Source: G965233625 sp965233625 (lineage in GTDB: Bacteria > Planctomycetota > Planctomycetia > Pirellulales > Pirellulaceae). Taken from it: a DNA stretch of 64,000 nucleotides. A program made the position numbers and the translations under genes. The notes under the pieces were generated by a model. It made no database searches. It worked only from the letters and a program-made list of their open reading frames with translations, and was not told the DNA's origin. Every line of letters starts with the position of its first letter. Within the stretch, counting starts at the first letter, position 1. Positions 9,044-22,341 of this stretch are shown here, in pieces. The DNA lies in assembly GCA_965233625.1 (NCBI GenBank), contig OZ247499.1, positions 3,782,001 through 3,846,000 of the forward strand. The letters are read 5' to 3'.

Positions 9044-9176
9044 AACCCGAAGCGCGAGCGAGGGACGTGTGATAGGGATGCTAGATCAAGGCTATTTGGC
9101 CGTTTTTCGCCGGTGAGGTGGACTTCAAACGGCGATGTGCTCCGGCTTCCGGCGTCCCTCGCTCGCGCTTCGGGTT
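9044..9176. repeat. Dispersed inverted-repeat element R2, copy A
   Basis: Inverted 24-bp arms (9044-9067 and 9153-9176, beginning AACCCGAAGCGCGAGCGAGG) enclose 85 bases. The same arms occur at 33934-34068. In one frame the arm reads NPKRERGT, so short open frames crossing it are spurious. No coding content is seen inside. Confidence 0.85.
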
Positions 9177-9304
9177 AATGTGCAACTCTCAACATCACGC
9201 CGGTGAGGTATCGCCTCGCTTGCAATCGGCTGTGATCTGGTAAAACCTTAAGGGCGTGTGATCGACCTTCTGGTTTATGGCTTGATGAATGCGAGGTTCT
9301 GACA

Positions 9305-10105
9305 TTGTCCCTACTTCTATTTGCGGCGCTCACCCTTGGCGCCGGTCCTGGCGATGAACAACTGGAATTGCTTAAGACATTCCGCGAAGAATTTATTGAG
9401 ATTACGCCCGGCAAAGGCAAATTCCCCGTGTCGTTTACGATGGGCGGGCAGCAGAAAGACGCCATGCCGCCGCACAAGGTAACGTTCAAATACGCTTTCG
9501 CCATTGCGAAGTATGAAGTACCGCAGAACCTCTGGCAGGCCGTCATGGGTTCGAACCCCAGCCGCTGGAAAGGGCCACGTAATTCCGTCGAAGTGGTTTC
9601 GCGGGCTGATTGCATCGCCTTCTGCCAGAAGGTGACAAAACTCATGCGTGAAGCGAAGCTGATTGACGCCAACCAGTCCGTGCGGCTCCCTTCGGAAGCG
9701 GAATGGGAATACACCGCCCGCGCCGGCACCACCACGCCGTACTCTTTTGGCGACGTCGCCAAGCTTGATAACTACGCGTGGCACACGGGCAACGCTGCCG
9801 GCAACGATCCACCCGTTGGCGCCAAACTGCCCAACCCCTGGGGGCTGTACGATGTGCACGGCTACCTGTGGGAATGGACCGCGGACGACTTCCGCCCCAG
9901 CTACAAGGGGGCGCCGGCCGATGGCTCTGCGGTGAAGGTGAGGCAGGATGAAAAAACGGGCAAGGTCAAAGGCGTGATCCGCGGCGGTAGCTGGCGCGAT
10001 GCGGCGCCGTTGCTGACCAGCGGTTTTCGCAACGCGGTTTCGCCGGAACTGGAAGACGACGCCACTGGCCTGCGGTGCGTGCTTGAGACAACACCCGCTG
10101 AGTAA
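9305..10105 (+). CDS. Formylglycine-generating-enzyme-like (SUMF1/FGE fold) protein
   Basis: Exported-looking 266-residue protein of the FGE-sulfatase superfamily. Signal-peptide-like start (LLLFAALTLGAGPG), then the family pattern: KYEVPQNLWQAVMGSNPSRW, VRLPSEAEWEYTARAGT, NPWGLYDVHGYLWEWTAD, RGGSWRD and GFRNAVSPE...GLRCV. The paired cysteines that do the catalysis in true sulfatase-activating FGEs are not seen at the expected C-terminal positions, so it may be a binding or accessory member. Start is the TTG at 9305, supported by GAGG eight bases upstream and the signal peptide; no in-frame ATG fits. The next gene follows after 6 bases, so they may be co-transcribed. Confidence 0.82.
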   Translation: MSLLLFAALTLGAGPGDEQLELLKTFREEFIEITPGKGKFPVSFTMGGQQKDAMPPHKVTFKYAFAIAKYEVPQNLWQAVMGSNPSRWKGPRNSVEVVSRADCIAFCQKVTKLMREAKLIDANQSVRLPSEAEWEYTARAGTTTPYSFGDVAKLDNYAWHTGNAAGNDPPVGAKLPNPWGLYDVHGYLWEWTADDFRPSYKGAPADGSAVKVRQDEKTGKVKGVIRGGSWRDAAPLLTSGFRNAVSPELEDDATGLRCVLETTPAE

Positions 10106-10111
10106 CCCGTA

Positions 10112-10744
10112 ATGTATATTCCTCCGGCCTTTGCCGAACAACGCACCGAAGTGCTGCACGACTTTATCGAGCAGCACAGCTTTGCCACGCTGACCACGGC
10201 CAACCCGCTGGCGGCCTGCCACATGGCGTTACTGCTGGAAAGAGACCACGGGCCGTTCGGCCGCCTGGCAGGTCATCTGGCGAAGGCCAATCCGCAAGCC
10301 GCCAGCGATGGCCAACCCGTGCTGGCGATCTTCACCGGGCCGCACACCTACATTTCGCCCGCCTGGTACGAAGAAGAAAACGTTGTGCCCACGTGGAACT
10401 ACACCGCGGTGCACGCGACCGGCGTCTATCGCGAAATGAAAGACGAAGATGCGGTGTACGACCTCCTTGCCCGCTACGTGCAAACTTACGAAGCCAACCG
10501 TGAAACGCCTTGGCAGTTGCCAGAAGACCAGACCTTTATCCGCAAGATGTCCCGGATGATTACCGCGTTTACGATTGAAATCGAAACGCTCCAAGGCGCC
10601 TGGAAGCTCAGCCAGCATCATCCACCGCTGCGACGCACTCGCGTGATCAACGCCCTGGAACAACAACCAGGCGAAGACGCTGCGGCGATAGCCGCCATGA
10701 TGAAAGCGACCGCACGTCCGGACCGCGCAGATGTTGATGAGTAA
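10112..10744 (+). CDS. PaiB-family FMN-binding protein
   Basis: 210-residue member of the PaiB family (FMN-binding split-barrel; the Bacillus member was described as a negative regulator of sporulation and protease genes). Seen: the start MYIPPAFAE, the TANPLAACHMALLLERD strand region, the conserved block FTGPHTYISPAWYEEENVVPT followed by WNY and the C-terminal KLSQHHP helix. Family length is about 200. It follows the FGE-like gene by 6 bases and precedes the DNA glycosylase gene by 18 bases. Whether it regulates transcription here is unknown. Confidence 0.88.
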   Translation: MYIPPAFAEQRTEVLHDFIEQHSFATLTTANPLAACHMALLLERDHGPFGRLAGHLAKANPQAASDGQPVLAIFTGPHTYISPAWYEEENVVPTWNYTAVHATGVYREMKDEDAVYDLLARYVQTYEANRETPWQLPEDQTFIRKMSRMITAFTIEIETLQGAWKLSQHHPPLRRTRVINALEQQPGEDAAAIAAMMKATARPDRADVDE

Positions 10745-10762
10745 TTTCGTAGGAATCAGCAC

Positions 10763-11377
10763 ATGCCACTAAGCGCCGCCTCCAACAGACTGGCCGAAGC
10801 GCATCTTTCTGCGGCGGACCCGGTGCTGGCTGCCGTGATTGAGCAGGTGGGGCAATGCACATTGCGGCCATCGCGGGACCGGTTTGGCATGCTGGTGCGG
10901 TCGATCGTATCGCAGCAGATTTCGACAAAAGCTGCGCGGGCGATTCTTCAGCGGCTGACAGATTTAGCGGCGCCAGAAGCCGTTTCGGCCGCGCGGCTGC
11001 TGGAACTGGGGGACGAAGCACTGCGCGGGATTGGTGTCTCGGCACGAAAGGCAGAGTATGCGCTGGACCTGGCCGGGCGTGTTGACGATGGGCGGTTGAA
11101 ACTGCGGACCATTGGCCGGAAGCAGGATGAACAGATTATCGCCGAGCTCACTGCTGTGCGTGGCATCGGCCGCTGGACCGCGCAGATGTTTCTGATGTTC
11201 GCCCTGGGGCGCGAAGATGTTCTGCCCACCGGCGACCTGGGCATCCGTCAGGCGATTGCCAAACTCTACAAGCTGGAAGAGCTACCTTGCGAGACAACCG
11301 CGCACCAGATCGCACTGCCCTGGCGCCCCTATGCAACCGTTGCGTCCTGGTACTGCTGGCGGAGTCTAGAACTGTGA
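10763..11377 (+). CDS. DNA-3-methyladenine glycosylase (AlkA-type, HhH-GPD)
   Basis: Base-excision repair glycosylase of 204 residues, removing alkylated purines. Seen: RDRFGMLVRSIVSQQIS helix, the helix-hairpin-helix in LTAVRGIGRWTAQMFLMF, and the catalytic aspartate in LPTGDLGIRQA. The C-terminal PWRPYATVASWYCWR is typical of the short bacterial AlkA-like proteins. It is complete. It may share a transcript with the PaiB-like gene upstream. Confidence 0.92.
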   Translation: MPLSAASNRLAEAHLSAADPVLAAVIEQVGQCTLRPSRDRFGMLVRSIVSQQISTKAARAILQRLTDLAAPEAVSAARLLELGDEALRGIGVSARKAEYALDLAGRVDDGRLKLRTIGRKQDEQIIAELTAVRGIGRWTAQMFLMFALGREDVLPTGDLGIRQAIAKLYKLEELPCETTAHQIALPWRPYATVASWYCWRSLEL

Positions 11378-11414
11378 GAAACCGCCGACGGCCGGCATCG
11401 TGACGATCATCACC

Positions 11415-14663
<3,249 letters not shown>

Positions 14664-14817
14664 TCTTGCAGAATTCCTTGCGGCCAGCGCCGCGCATGAG
14701 GGAGGCAAATAAAATTTCCTGACCTTACAACTCAATCGCCACCGCTTCAAGGGGCTACACACCTATACTGCGCAGATTGCCGCAGAGCGGCCCTACTATC
14801 CGCTGTAACAGGCAGCT

Positions 14818-15345
14818 TCACGCCTCAATTTTCTCAATTGCCCGCCAGGTCAGACTCATCCGCGGACCTGCCTCTGGCTTTCTCAAAATCGCGTGGGTCC
14901 AATCATCCTGCACTTCTGGCGGCATATATAGGAGTGAGCCAGCAGGCAACGAGTACGATAGCTTCCGAGTTTTGTCCAACTGACTGCGGAACGTGATGTC
15001 GCGCGTACTACCCAGTGAAACGATGGCGACGCCTGTACCAGGCAAGAGATTCGACGTGTCGTCCGAATGAAAGCCCATCGAACTGTCGCCCGCAGGATAA
15101 AAGTTAAGCAGGCAATTGTTGAACGGAATTTCAAGCGTTTCCTCGAGCAGCTCTGCAACAGGAACAAGCGCCGGGTGTAGATCACACGCCCCGTAGTGCA
15201 TCTGCGAATAGTTGTAAGGAACACCAAACGAAGCCGTATGGCGGGCCGACATGCTCGTATCCCATTCAATGCCCTGCAACGTTTCAAACAGGCCCGCCGG
15301 CCCAGGGCAGAAGTTGTGAATGAGCTTCAGCACGGGTTTGTTCAC
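14818..15345 (-). CDS. AlkB-like 2-oxoglutarate/Fe(II) dioxygenase
   Basis: Probable oxidative dealkylation enzyme for alkylated DNA or RNA. 175 residues from the GTG at 15345, which has GGAG eight bases upstream; a TTG at 15381 is the alternative. Iron ligands of the AlkB fold are present: His and Asp in GFHSDD, the distal His in WTHAIL, and the 2-oxoglutarate arginine in PRMSLTWR. NFYPAGDSSMGFHSDD and SLPAGSLLYM are typical of the short AlkB-like group. It lies divergent from nothing obvious, between carB and the 16S terminator. Confidence 0.88.
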   Translation of the reverse strand: MNKPVLKLIHNFCPGPAGLFETLQGIEWDTSMSARHTASFGVPYNYSQMHYGACDLHPALVPVAELLEETLEIPFNNCLLNFYPAGDSSMGFHSDDTSNLLPGTGVAIVSLGSTRDITFRSQLDKTRKLSYSLPAGSLLYMPPEVQDDWTHAILRKPEAGPRMSLTWRAIEKIEA

Positions 15346-15481
15346 AGCGTCACTCCAAGTGTCTATCGCAGCGCAACCCAAGTCGACAAAATGGGTCGAC
15401 GATAGAGCGAAGAAGAAAACGGCAAGAGGTAGACGCCAGATCTCTGGCCAGGTTCATCAGAAGCCACCCGGTTCTCAAAAT

Positions 15482-15517
15482 AAAAAAACCCGCTAGGTCT
15501 GGCTAAGTCCTAGCGGG
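15482..15517 (-). terminator. Rho-independent terminator of the 16S transcript
   Basis: On the minus strand, perfect 9-bp stem CCCGCTAGG/CCTAGCGGG (15509-15517 and 15489-15497) with an 11-base loop, followed by seven T residues (15488-15482). It lies about 140 bases past the 3' end of the 16S gene. The rest of 15346-15654 holds no gene I can see. Confidence 0.9.
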
Positions 15518-15647
15518 CTTCTACTTGTTCAATTTAGTGCTTGCATCGCCCAGCAACTAAAGCTGCTGAGACCTGCTTAGTTTCTTCACCATTGCATGAG
15601 ATCTGATCCCACTTTGAATCGAGTGAGTGTCGCCACTCACTGACTGA

Positions 15648-17179
<1,532 letters not shown>

Positions 17180-17246
17180 AATGTATGCTTAATCGAGAAG
17201 CACCGAAGTGCAACTCAAGCAGTTAGCCATTAAAATCTGATTTGAA

Positions 17247-17257
17247 GCTAAAGAGCC
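17247..17257 (-). promoter_or_regulatory. boxA-like antitermination site in 16S leader
   Basis: On the minus strand the leader reads GGCTCTTTAGC, close to the Escherichia coli rrn boxA core TGCTCTTTAAC. It lies about 70 bases before the 16S 5' end, between the promoter and the gene, as expected for NusB/S10-dependent rRNA antitermination. Confidence 0.55.
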
Positions 17258-17555
17258 AAAACCGTTGAAGCAAAACCAGAACTAAGAACCGAAGCCCTCA
17301 GCCCAAAGCCTTAACTTCGCCGGCAAGGCATAGCCTGTATTTGAATACAGTCTCATGCTGGCAATAGGTAGCATCTAAAAGATGCCACCAAGTCAAAGTT
17401 TTGATTGACTGGAAGAAACTAACACTAAATTGTCAAAGATCTCTAAATTTAAGACAACCCTGCAAAACCGAAGTTTTGCCTGATCGCCCTCAACCGCTTG
17501 CCACTAAGTGACTTGCGATCAAGTTTGCAACAAGTGTTTTTGTTGCGAGCGTCCT

Positions 17556-17583
17556 AATATATGGTTCTGAAATTTGAAGTCAA
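17556..17583 (-). promoter_or_regulatory. Sigma-70-type promoter of the 16S rRNA gene
   Basis: On the minus strand, TTGACT (17583-17578), a 16-base spacer and TATATT (17561-17556), followed by a GC-rich discriminator AGGACGC. Strong match to a housekeeping promoter in the right position, about 370 bases upstream of the mature 16S 5' end. The start of transcription would be near 17549. The discriminator is of the kind linked to stringent control. Confidence 0.7.
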
Positions 17584-18067
17584 CCCTGATGGGAAACTTT
17601 TTTTCAGAAGTGTTCTCAACAGTGGGCGGCGTTTGTGTGCCGCGTTGCTGTCGAGGTTTGAAATCATATCGATGGCCTCTCTGAATGAAAGGGGGGCACG
17701 TGGGTTTTTGAAGAAATTTTGAAGAAAGGGCGTGCAACGCATGAAGTCTGTGGCAACTTCACCCTTGTTTTTAAGTGGTTTGCGTCATTCCTGAGATTCC
17801 GGAATCAATCGCAGGAAATCCCGGAGGCGCCCCCTGGCAACACGACAACGTCGGGGAAAGGTAGCGACCAGAGCGACTTTTCCACCTGCTGCCAGAGCAT
17901 CCATCGCGTGCATTCTTTGGCATCCGCCTCGTCGCTTTCTGAGCAGAACGCTTGAAACAGGCATGGTATAAATGGACACCGTGCCATTTCTGGCCCGCAA
18001 TTCACGCGAAAGCTGTGGCGAAGCGCCGCATCGTGGCAATTCCGCCGTTTCGTGGTTTCTTCACAGT
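17584..18067. other. Intergenic region between rrs promoter and oxidoreductase gene
   Basis: About 480 bases with no gene I can support. Short open frames on both strands here have no recognisable sequence. It should hold the promoter of the plus-strand oxidoreductase gene, but no convincing -35/-10 pair was picked out. Confidence 0.5.
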
Positions 18068-19987
18068 ATGGGTAACTCCATGATCAATACGAAGTCAGTC
18101 CTGCTGTCAGTATTCGTAGCCGTTCTTGCAGGCACGCCGGCGTTAACAGCAGCCGGAACCGGGGCACATCGCGAATTTGATGTTGTGGTTTATGGCGCCA
18201 CTCCCGGCGGCATTGCCGCAGCCATCCCCCTGGCGCGCCGCAACGCGAAGTGGCGGGTTGCGCTGGTGACGCCCTATAGCCGCGTCGGCGGATTGATCAC
18301 CAATGGCCTGACTCATCCGGACTTCCGCACGTTTGAAGCACGCACTGGATTATTCCGGGAGCTAAACAAGAAGGTCGAAGCACACTACCGGGAAAAACAC
18401 GGCGCCGGTTCGCAACAGGTCAAAGATTCCCTGCAAGGTACACATGCTGGGCCAGAGGTGAACTATGCGATGCTGCGTGAAATGCTGGGGAGAACCAACA
18501 TCCAGATCTTCGCGAAACACCGCCTGCAATCGGCAACCGTAATCGATGGCCGCATCACTTCCATTGAACTGAAAGCTGGCGAGACAAGCTTGAAGATGTC
18601 GGCGGCCTACTTTGTGGATGCGACGTACGAAGGCGATCTGCTTGCCGCAGCGGGTGTGAAATACCACGTTGGCCGCGAAGGGCGGGAGACGTATGGCGAG
18701 TCGCTCGCTCCGGCAACGGCCGACAACCAGTTGCAGGGCTACAACTTCCGGCTGACCATGACGGACCGCAAGGAGAATCAGGCGCCGGTGCCTAAACCAG
18801 CGGGCTACCGCCGGGAAGATTATCTGGCGTTGCTGCCCCTGTTGAAGAACGGTTCCGTCAAACGCGTTTTTGGCGATCCCTACAAGGGGCTTGGCGGCGG
18901 CATCTATAAGCGACAGACGCCGGTACTGCCGGAGGGAAAACGCGACATCAACGATGTTTCCCGCGCCGCAGTGCGTCTTTCGCTACCCAACATCAACAAC
19001 GGATGGCCGGAAGGTGACGAGGCAGAACGGCAACGCATCTTCGCCGCCCATCTCCGCCACAATGTTGGCATGCTCTACTTCCTGCAGCACGATGAAGCCG
19101 TGCCGGAGAAGTTCCAGAAGGACGCTCGCGAGTGGGGACTGTGCCGCGATGAACTGACGTTCAACCAGCATCTGCCAGAGCAGCTTTACATCCGCGAAGC
19201 CCGCCGGATGGCTGGCAGATATGTTTTTACGCAACGCGATGTCGAACGGGCGCCCGGCACAGGACACGCCCGGGCGATCTTCCAGAAAGACGCCGTTGCC
19301 ATGGGCGACTACGGTCCTAACTGTCACGGCACCTTTCACGAAGGGCCACTCTTTGGCGGGCGCCATCAAGGCGAGTTCTACCAGGCTGCGGCGCCTTACC
19401 AGATTCCCTATGGCGTGATCCTACCTGAGAAACTCTCGAACCTGACGGCGCCGGTCGCGTGTTCCGCGTCTCACGTAGGCTTCTGCGCTCTGCGTCTGGA
19501 ACCCATCTGGATGTCGCTGGGACAGGCGGCAGGCGTCGCCACAGGCATCGCACTAGAGAGTTCTGAAAAGGCGCCTGCGATGACTTTTGCCCTGGAAGAT
19601 GTTTCGCCCGCTGATATCAGGCAGCGTTTGCATGCCATGGGCGCCGCCACCATCTATACATCCGATGTGCCGGAAGAATCACCTAGCTTTGCCGCCGTGC
19701 AGTGGTGGGGCTGCCTGGGCGGTTTCATCGCATTAGACCGGACCGCCGATGAAGAACCGGCCAAGTACGGCCAGCGTGGACCGCGTCGCATCGGGCAATA
19801 CCACCATGCATTTCCGGCCCATGCTGTTGAACTCGAAAAGCCGCTTAGTAAAGCTGTGCGAGACGCCTGGCTAAAGCTGGCAAGCGATGAATTGAAGACG
19901 ACCAAGGGCTTAGATTCCTGCAAGACTCGCGGCGATTTCATCCGCGCTGCCTGGCACCTGAACCAGAAGAATCTAACTGATAAATAG
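18068..19987 (+). CDS. Secreted FAD-dependent oxidoreductase (xanthan-lyase-associated type)
   Basis: 639-residue FAD-dependent oxidoreductase of the type often annotated as FAD-dependent or xanthan lyase-related in planctomycetes. N-terminal signal peptide (MINTKSVLLSVFVAVLAG), then the FAD-binding GxGxxG-like motif DVVVYGATPGGIAAA. Further family marks are VGGLITNGL, YFVDATYEGDLLAAAGV, YGESLAPA, REARRMAGRYVFTQ and the C-terminal CSASHVGFCALRLEPIWMSLGQAAGVAT. The start is uncertain among ATG 18068 and 18080; both keep the signal peptide, while the extension to 17972 does not look secretory. Substrate unknown. It is followed after 33 bases by a kinase-like gene. Confidence 0.85.
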   Translation: MGNSMINTKSVLLSVFVAVLAGTPALTAAGTGAHREFDVVVYGATPGGIAAAIPLARRNAKWRVALVTPYSRVGGLITNGLTHPDFRTFEARTGLFRELNKKVEAHYREKHGAGSQQVKDSLQGTHAGPEVNYAMLREMLGRTNIQIFAKHRLQSATVIDGRITSIELKAGETSLKMSAAYFVDATYEGDLLAAAGVKYHVGREGRETYGESLAPATADNQLQGYNFRLTMTDRKENQAPVPKPAGYRREDYLALLPLLKNGSVKRVFGDPYKGLGGGIYKRQTPVLPEGKRDINDVSRAAVRLSLPNINNGWPEGDEAERQRIFAAHLRHNVGMLYFLQHDEAVPEKFQKDAREWGLCRDELTFNQHLPEQLYIREARRMAGRYVFTQRDVERAPGTGHARAIFQKDAVAMGDYGPNCHGTFHEGPLFGGRHQGEFYQAAAPYQIPYGVILPEKLSNLTAPVACSASHVGFCALRLEPIWMSLGQAAGVATGIALESSEKAPAMTFALEDVSPADIRQRLHAMGAATIYTSDVPEESPSFAAVQWWGCLGGFIALDRTADEEPAKYGQRGPRRIGQYHHAFPAHAVELEKPLSKAVRDAWLKLASDELKTTKGLDSCKTRGDFIRAAWHLNQKNLTDK

Positions 19988-20020
19988 CCCTAAACAGGTT
20001 AACGGAAATCTAGACTGACC

Positions 20021-20587
20021 ATGGACGTCCTGCGCAGATTCACGCATTTCTTTCAGACGCGAATCTACCCAGGCGTTGAAATTCTCAGCACCGACCGGTC
20101 CGAGGTTACCATTGACCGCCGCCGGGGAATTGTGAAAAAGACGGTCAAGCAACACGCGTCGCAAACATTTCATCGCGAGGTTAACTGGCTGAAAAGACTT
20201 TCCGATTTCAGCCGCACTCCCGATCTTCTTGATGTACATCCGGCTGGGCACACCCTCGTAATGCAATATTGCGGCGAACGCCTGACCGCACGGAACCTAC
20301 CTCAAGACTGGGAACCGCAGATGATGGAGATACTGAACGGCCTTCAACAGCGCGAGTGTTGCCACAATGACATCAAGCCCAGAGAACTGCTCGTGCACCG
20401 CGGCCAGTTGATGCTTGTCGACTTCGGATGGGCGACGGCATCTGGCGAGAGCATTCCACCACATTGGCCAAAGAGCCTTGGCACGCCGCAGTTCCGCGCA
20501 GGTGTTCATCAGTTTGACGATGAATATTCATTCCGCAAATCAGTCGATGCCATTATCCATCACAACGATTTTCCTCCGAAACCTTGA
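20021..20587 (+). CDS. Small protein-kinase-fold protein
   Basis: 188-residue protein with a reduced kinase fold, comparable to lipopolysaccharide-kinase or RIO-like small kinases. A lysine-rich strand (IVKKTVKQ), a catalytic-loop-like CHNDIKPRELLV (HxD with K two on) and a DFG motif in LMLVDFGWAT are visible. The loop residue that is normally Asn (HxDxKxxN) is Glu, which may affect Mg binding. C-terminal region is short compared with Ser/Thr kinases. It may phosphorylate a sugar or lipid rather than a protein; this is inference. It lies 33 bases after the oxidoreductase gene, possibly in the same transcript. Confidence 0.65.
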   Translation: MDVLRRFTHFFQTRIYPGVEILSTDRSEVTIDRRRGIVKKTVKQHASQTFHREVNWLKRLSDFSRTPDLLDVHPAGHTLVMQYCGERLTARNLPQDWEPQMMEILNGLQQRECCHNDIKPRELLVHRGQLMLVDFGWATASGESIPPHWPKSLGTPQFRAGVHQFDDEYSFRKSVDAIIHHNDFPPKP

Positions 20588-20615
20588 AACGGTAAGTGAG
20601 TATAAGAACAGCAAT

Positions 20616-20652
20616 ATCTTATAGGTTTTGGTTCCGGAAATTCCTATAAGAT
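20616..20652. repeat. Perfect inverted repeat, possible bidirectional terminator
   Basis: ATCTTATAGG (20616-20625) and CCTATAAGAT (20643-20652) form a 10-bp perfect stem with a 17-base loop, 28 bases after the kinase-like stop. No T-run follows, so terminator function is unsure. The rest of 20588-20917 shows no gene; the stretch near 20840-20880 is AT-rich and may hold the promoter of the next gene. Confidence 0.45.
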
Positions 20653-20917
20653 TCGCAGTTTATACCCACCGGTTGATATTAGAAAATGCGTCCACTCTTA
20701 CCGGTATTCTGAGGTGTCCCCGCAGAGGCCGCACTTTGCTGCTGGTTTACTGGCAAGCCGCCCACAGGAACCGGATGGGTAAATTCCCGATGCCGAAATA
20801 GGGCTATCTTAAAAGTGTTGAATTTCTGCTTGTTTGCTGACGCCCGTGTAGCTTCGCTATACACTATGACCTCAGATATATAATTTTTGAAAGACCTTAT
20901 AACACACTGGAGACAGC

Positions 20918-21850
20918 ATGAGGCGTCCGGATACTCGAGGATTTACGCTCGTAGAACTGCTTGTGGTGATCGCCATTATTGGCGTGCTGGTGGCGTTACT
21001 GCTGCCGGCGGTTCAAGCCGCGCGTGAAGCCGCCCGCAGATCGCAGTGCTCGAACAACCTGAAACAGATCGGGCTGGCAGTGCAGAACTTCCACGACACT
21101 TACTCGAAGCTGCCACCCACGGCGCTGCAAGGCGGTGGGCCGCCGAACGACAAGTATCACACGTGGCTGGTGGTGATCCTGCCGTTTATTGAGCAAGGCT
21201 CTCTGTACGATGAGTTTGACCTTTCGAAGCCCTGGGACCAGTCGCCCAATCCTGCGGCCGCACAACTACCCGGCGCCGACATCGCAGGTTATCGCTGTCC
21301 CTCGCGGAGCCATTCCGGATTCTCCGACGCCAATCCTCAGGTCGGCCCGGTGGGCGACTATGCAGTGGGAAGTGTTGCCACGGCGAATTATCAGCATCAA
21401 CATCAGGCGTTAAATGTGCTGCTAGGTCCAATGGTAGGCGCCGCCCGCAATGGTTCCGCCGCGAGCTGGCGACCGCGGACCAGTTTCGCGGACAACACAG
21501 ATGGCTTGAGCAATACGCTTTATATCGGCGAGAAACACATCTTCTCCGGCGACATGAATAAAGGCGGCGGCAGCGCCAACGCCAGCGGCGACGGCAATCA
21601 TTTCATTACGCAGCAGACCGCGTGGTACGAAACGCACGCCTACCGGCAAACCGACCATCCGAATGGACTGGGGCGCGGACCGCAGGACAACCGTGCGAAC
21701 CGGCATCACACGTTCGGAAGCTGGCACCCTGGCATCTGCCAGTTTGTTTACGGCGACGGCAGCGTGCACGCAATTCAGAACACCATCGACCTGACAACAC
21801 TCCGCAACCTCGGCAGCCGCGGCGACGGCAATGTGGTGTCTTTGCCGTAA
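20918..21850 (+). CDS. DUF1559 (H-X9-DG) prepilin-like protein
   Basis: Planctomycete-type secreted protein of 310 residues. It has a type IV pilin/GspG-like N-terminus: RRPDTRGFTLVELLVVIAII, with the prepilin cleavage site before F and the +5 glutamate. This runs into the family block PAVQAAREAARRSQCSNNLK. The C-terminal H-X9-DG motif is present (HPGICQFVYGDGS). Such proteins occur in large paralogous families in this phylum; function is not established. A short lipoprotein gene follows after 43 bases, a very common pairing in planctomycetes, suggesting an operon. Confidence 0.93.
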   Translation: MRRPDTRGFTLVELLVVIAIIGVLVALLLPAVQAAREAARRSQCSNNLKQIGLAVQNFHDTYSKLPPTALQGGGPPNDKYHTWLVVILPFIEQGSLYDEFDLSKPWDQSPNPAAAQLPGADIAGYRCPSRSHSGFSDANPQVGPVGDYAVGSVATANYQHQHQALNVLLGPMVGAARNGSAASWRPRTSFADNTDGLSNTLYIGEKHIFSGDMNKGGGSANASGDGNHFITQQTAWYETHAYRQTDHPNGLGRGPQDNRANRHHTFGSWHPGICQFVYGDGSVHAIQNTIDLTTLRNLGSRGDGNVVSLP

Positions 21851-21893
21851 CGTATGAACGGTTGGTTCTTTCGATCATTTCTGGAGCAGGTTT

Positions 21894-22295
21894 GTGGTAG
21901 CTGATTTCTGGCGATGGATTTCCGTCGCGATTGCCGTTTTGTTGCTGGCGGGCTGTTCGGGCGGCACGGTGCCGGTAACGGGTAAAGTGACACTGAGCGA
22001 TGGGACACCCGTCGTAGACGCCATCGTGCGTTTCGAGAACGCGGAAGATCAACTTGGATCTTCCGGCACAACGGACGCTGACGGCGTTTACCAGTTGACC
22101 ACACATACCGTCAACGACGGCGTACCGCCGGGTTCGTACATCATTACGGTGCACCAGCCCTATCCAGGCGACAGCGCAGAGGCGCAAGGTCCGCGGGTCT
22201 TTCATCCCAAGTACGAAAACCCCAACACATCCGGCCTGACGTTCGACGTGGACTGGAGCAACCGCGAGTTCGACATCAAGCTCGACAAGCCCTGA
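21894..22295 (+). CDS. Carboxypeptidase-regulatory-like lipoprotein
   Basis: 133-residue predicted lipoprotein. The N-terminal hydrophobic stretch ends with the lipobox LLAGC, and the mature part has the beta-sandwich pattern VTGKVTLSDGTPVVDAIVRF...GTTDADGVYQLTT...PPGSYIITV, typical of carboxypeptidase-regulatory-like domains. Start is GTG 21894 with GGAG eight bases upstream. It sits directly behind a DUF1559 gene, the usual planctomycete context. Likely envelope-located; role unknown. Confidence 0.85.
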   Translation: MVADFWRWISVAIAVLLLAGCSGGTVPVTGKVTLSDGTPVVDAIVRFENAEDQLGSSGTTDADGVYQLTTHTVNDGVPPGSYIITVHQPYPGDSAEAQGPRVFHPKYENPNTSGLTFDVDWSNREFDIKLDKP

Positions 22296-22341
22296 CACAA
22301 CATCACCCGGGTGCCTTCGACCCGGCTTCTGGAGACAATCA

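Noticed and set aside
8951..9178. Short frame containing NPKRERGT
   Set aside because: It is read through repeat R2; the same peptide appears at the second copy, so it is a repeat artefact.
17554..17742. Small minus-strand frame upstream of the 16S gene
   Set aside because: It overlaps the rRNA promoter and leader; no ribosome site or conserved pattern.
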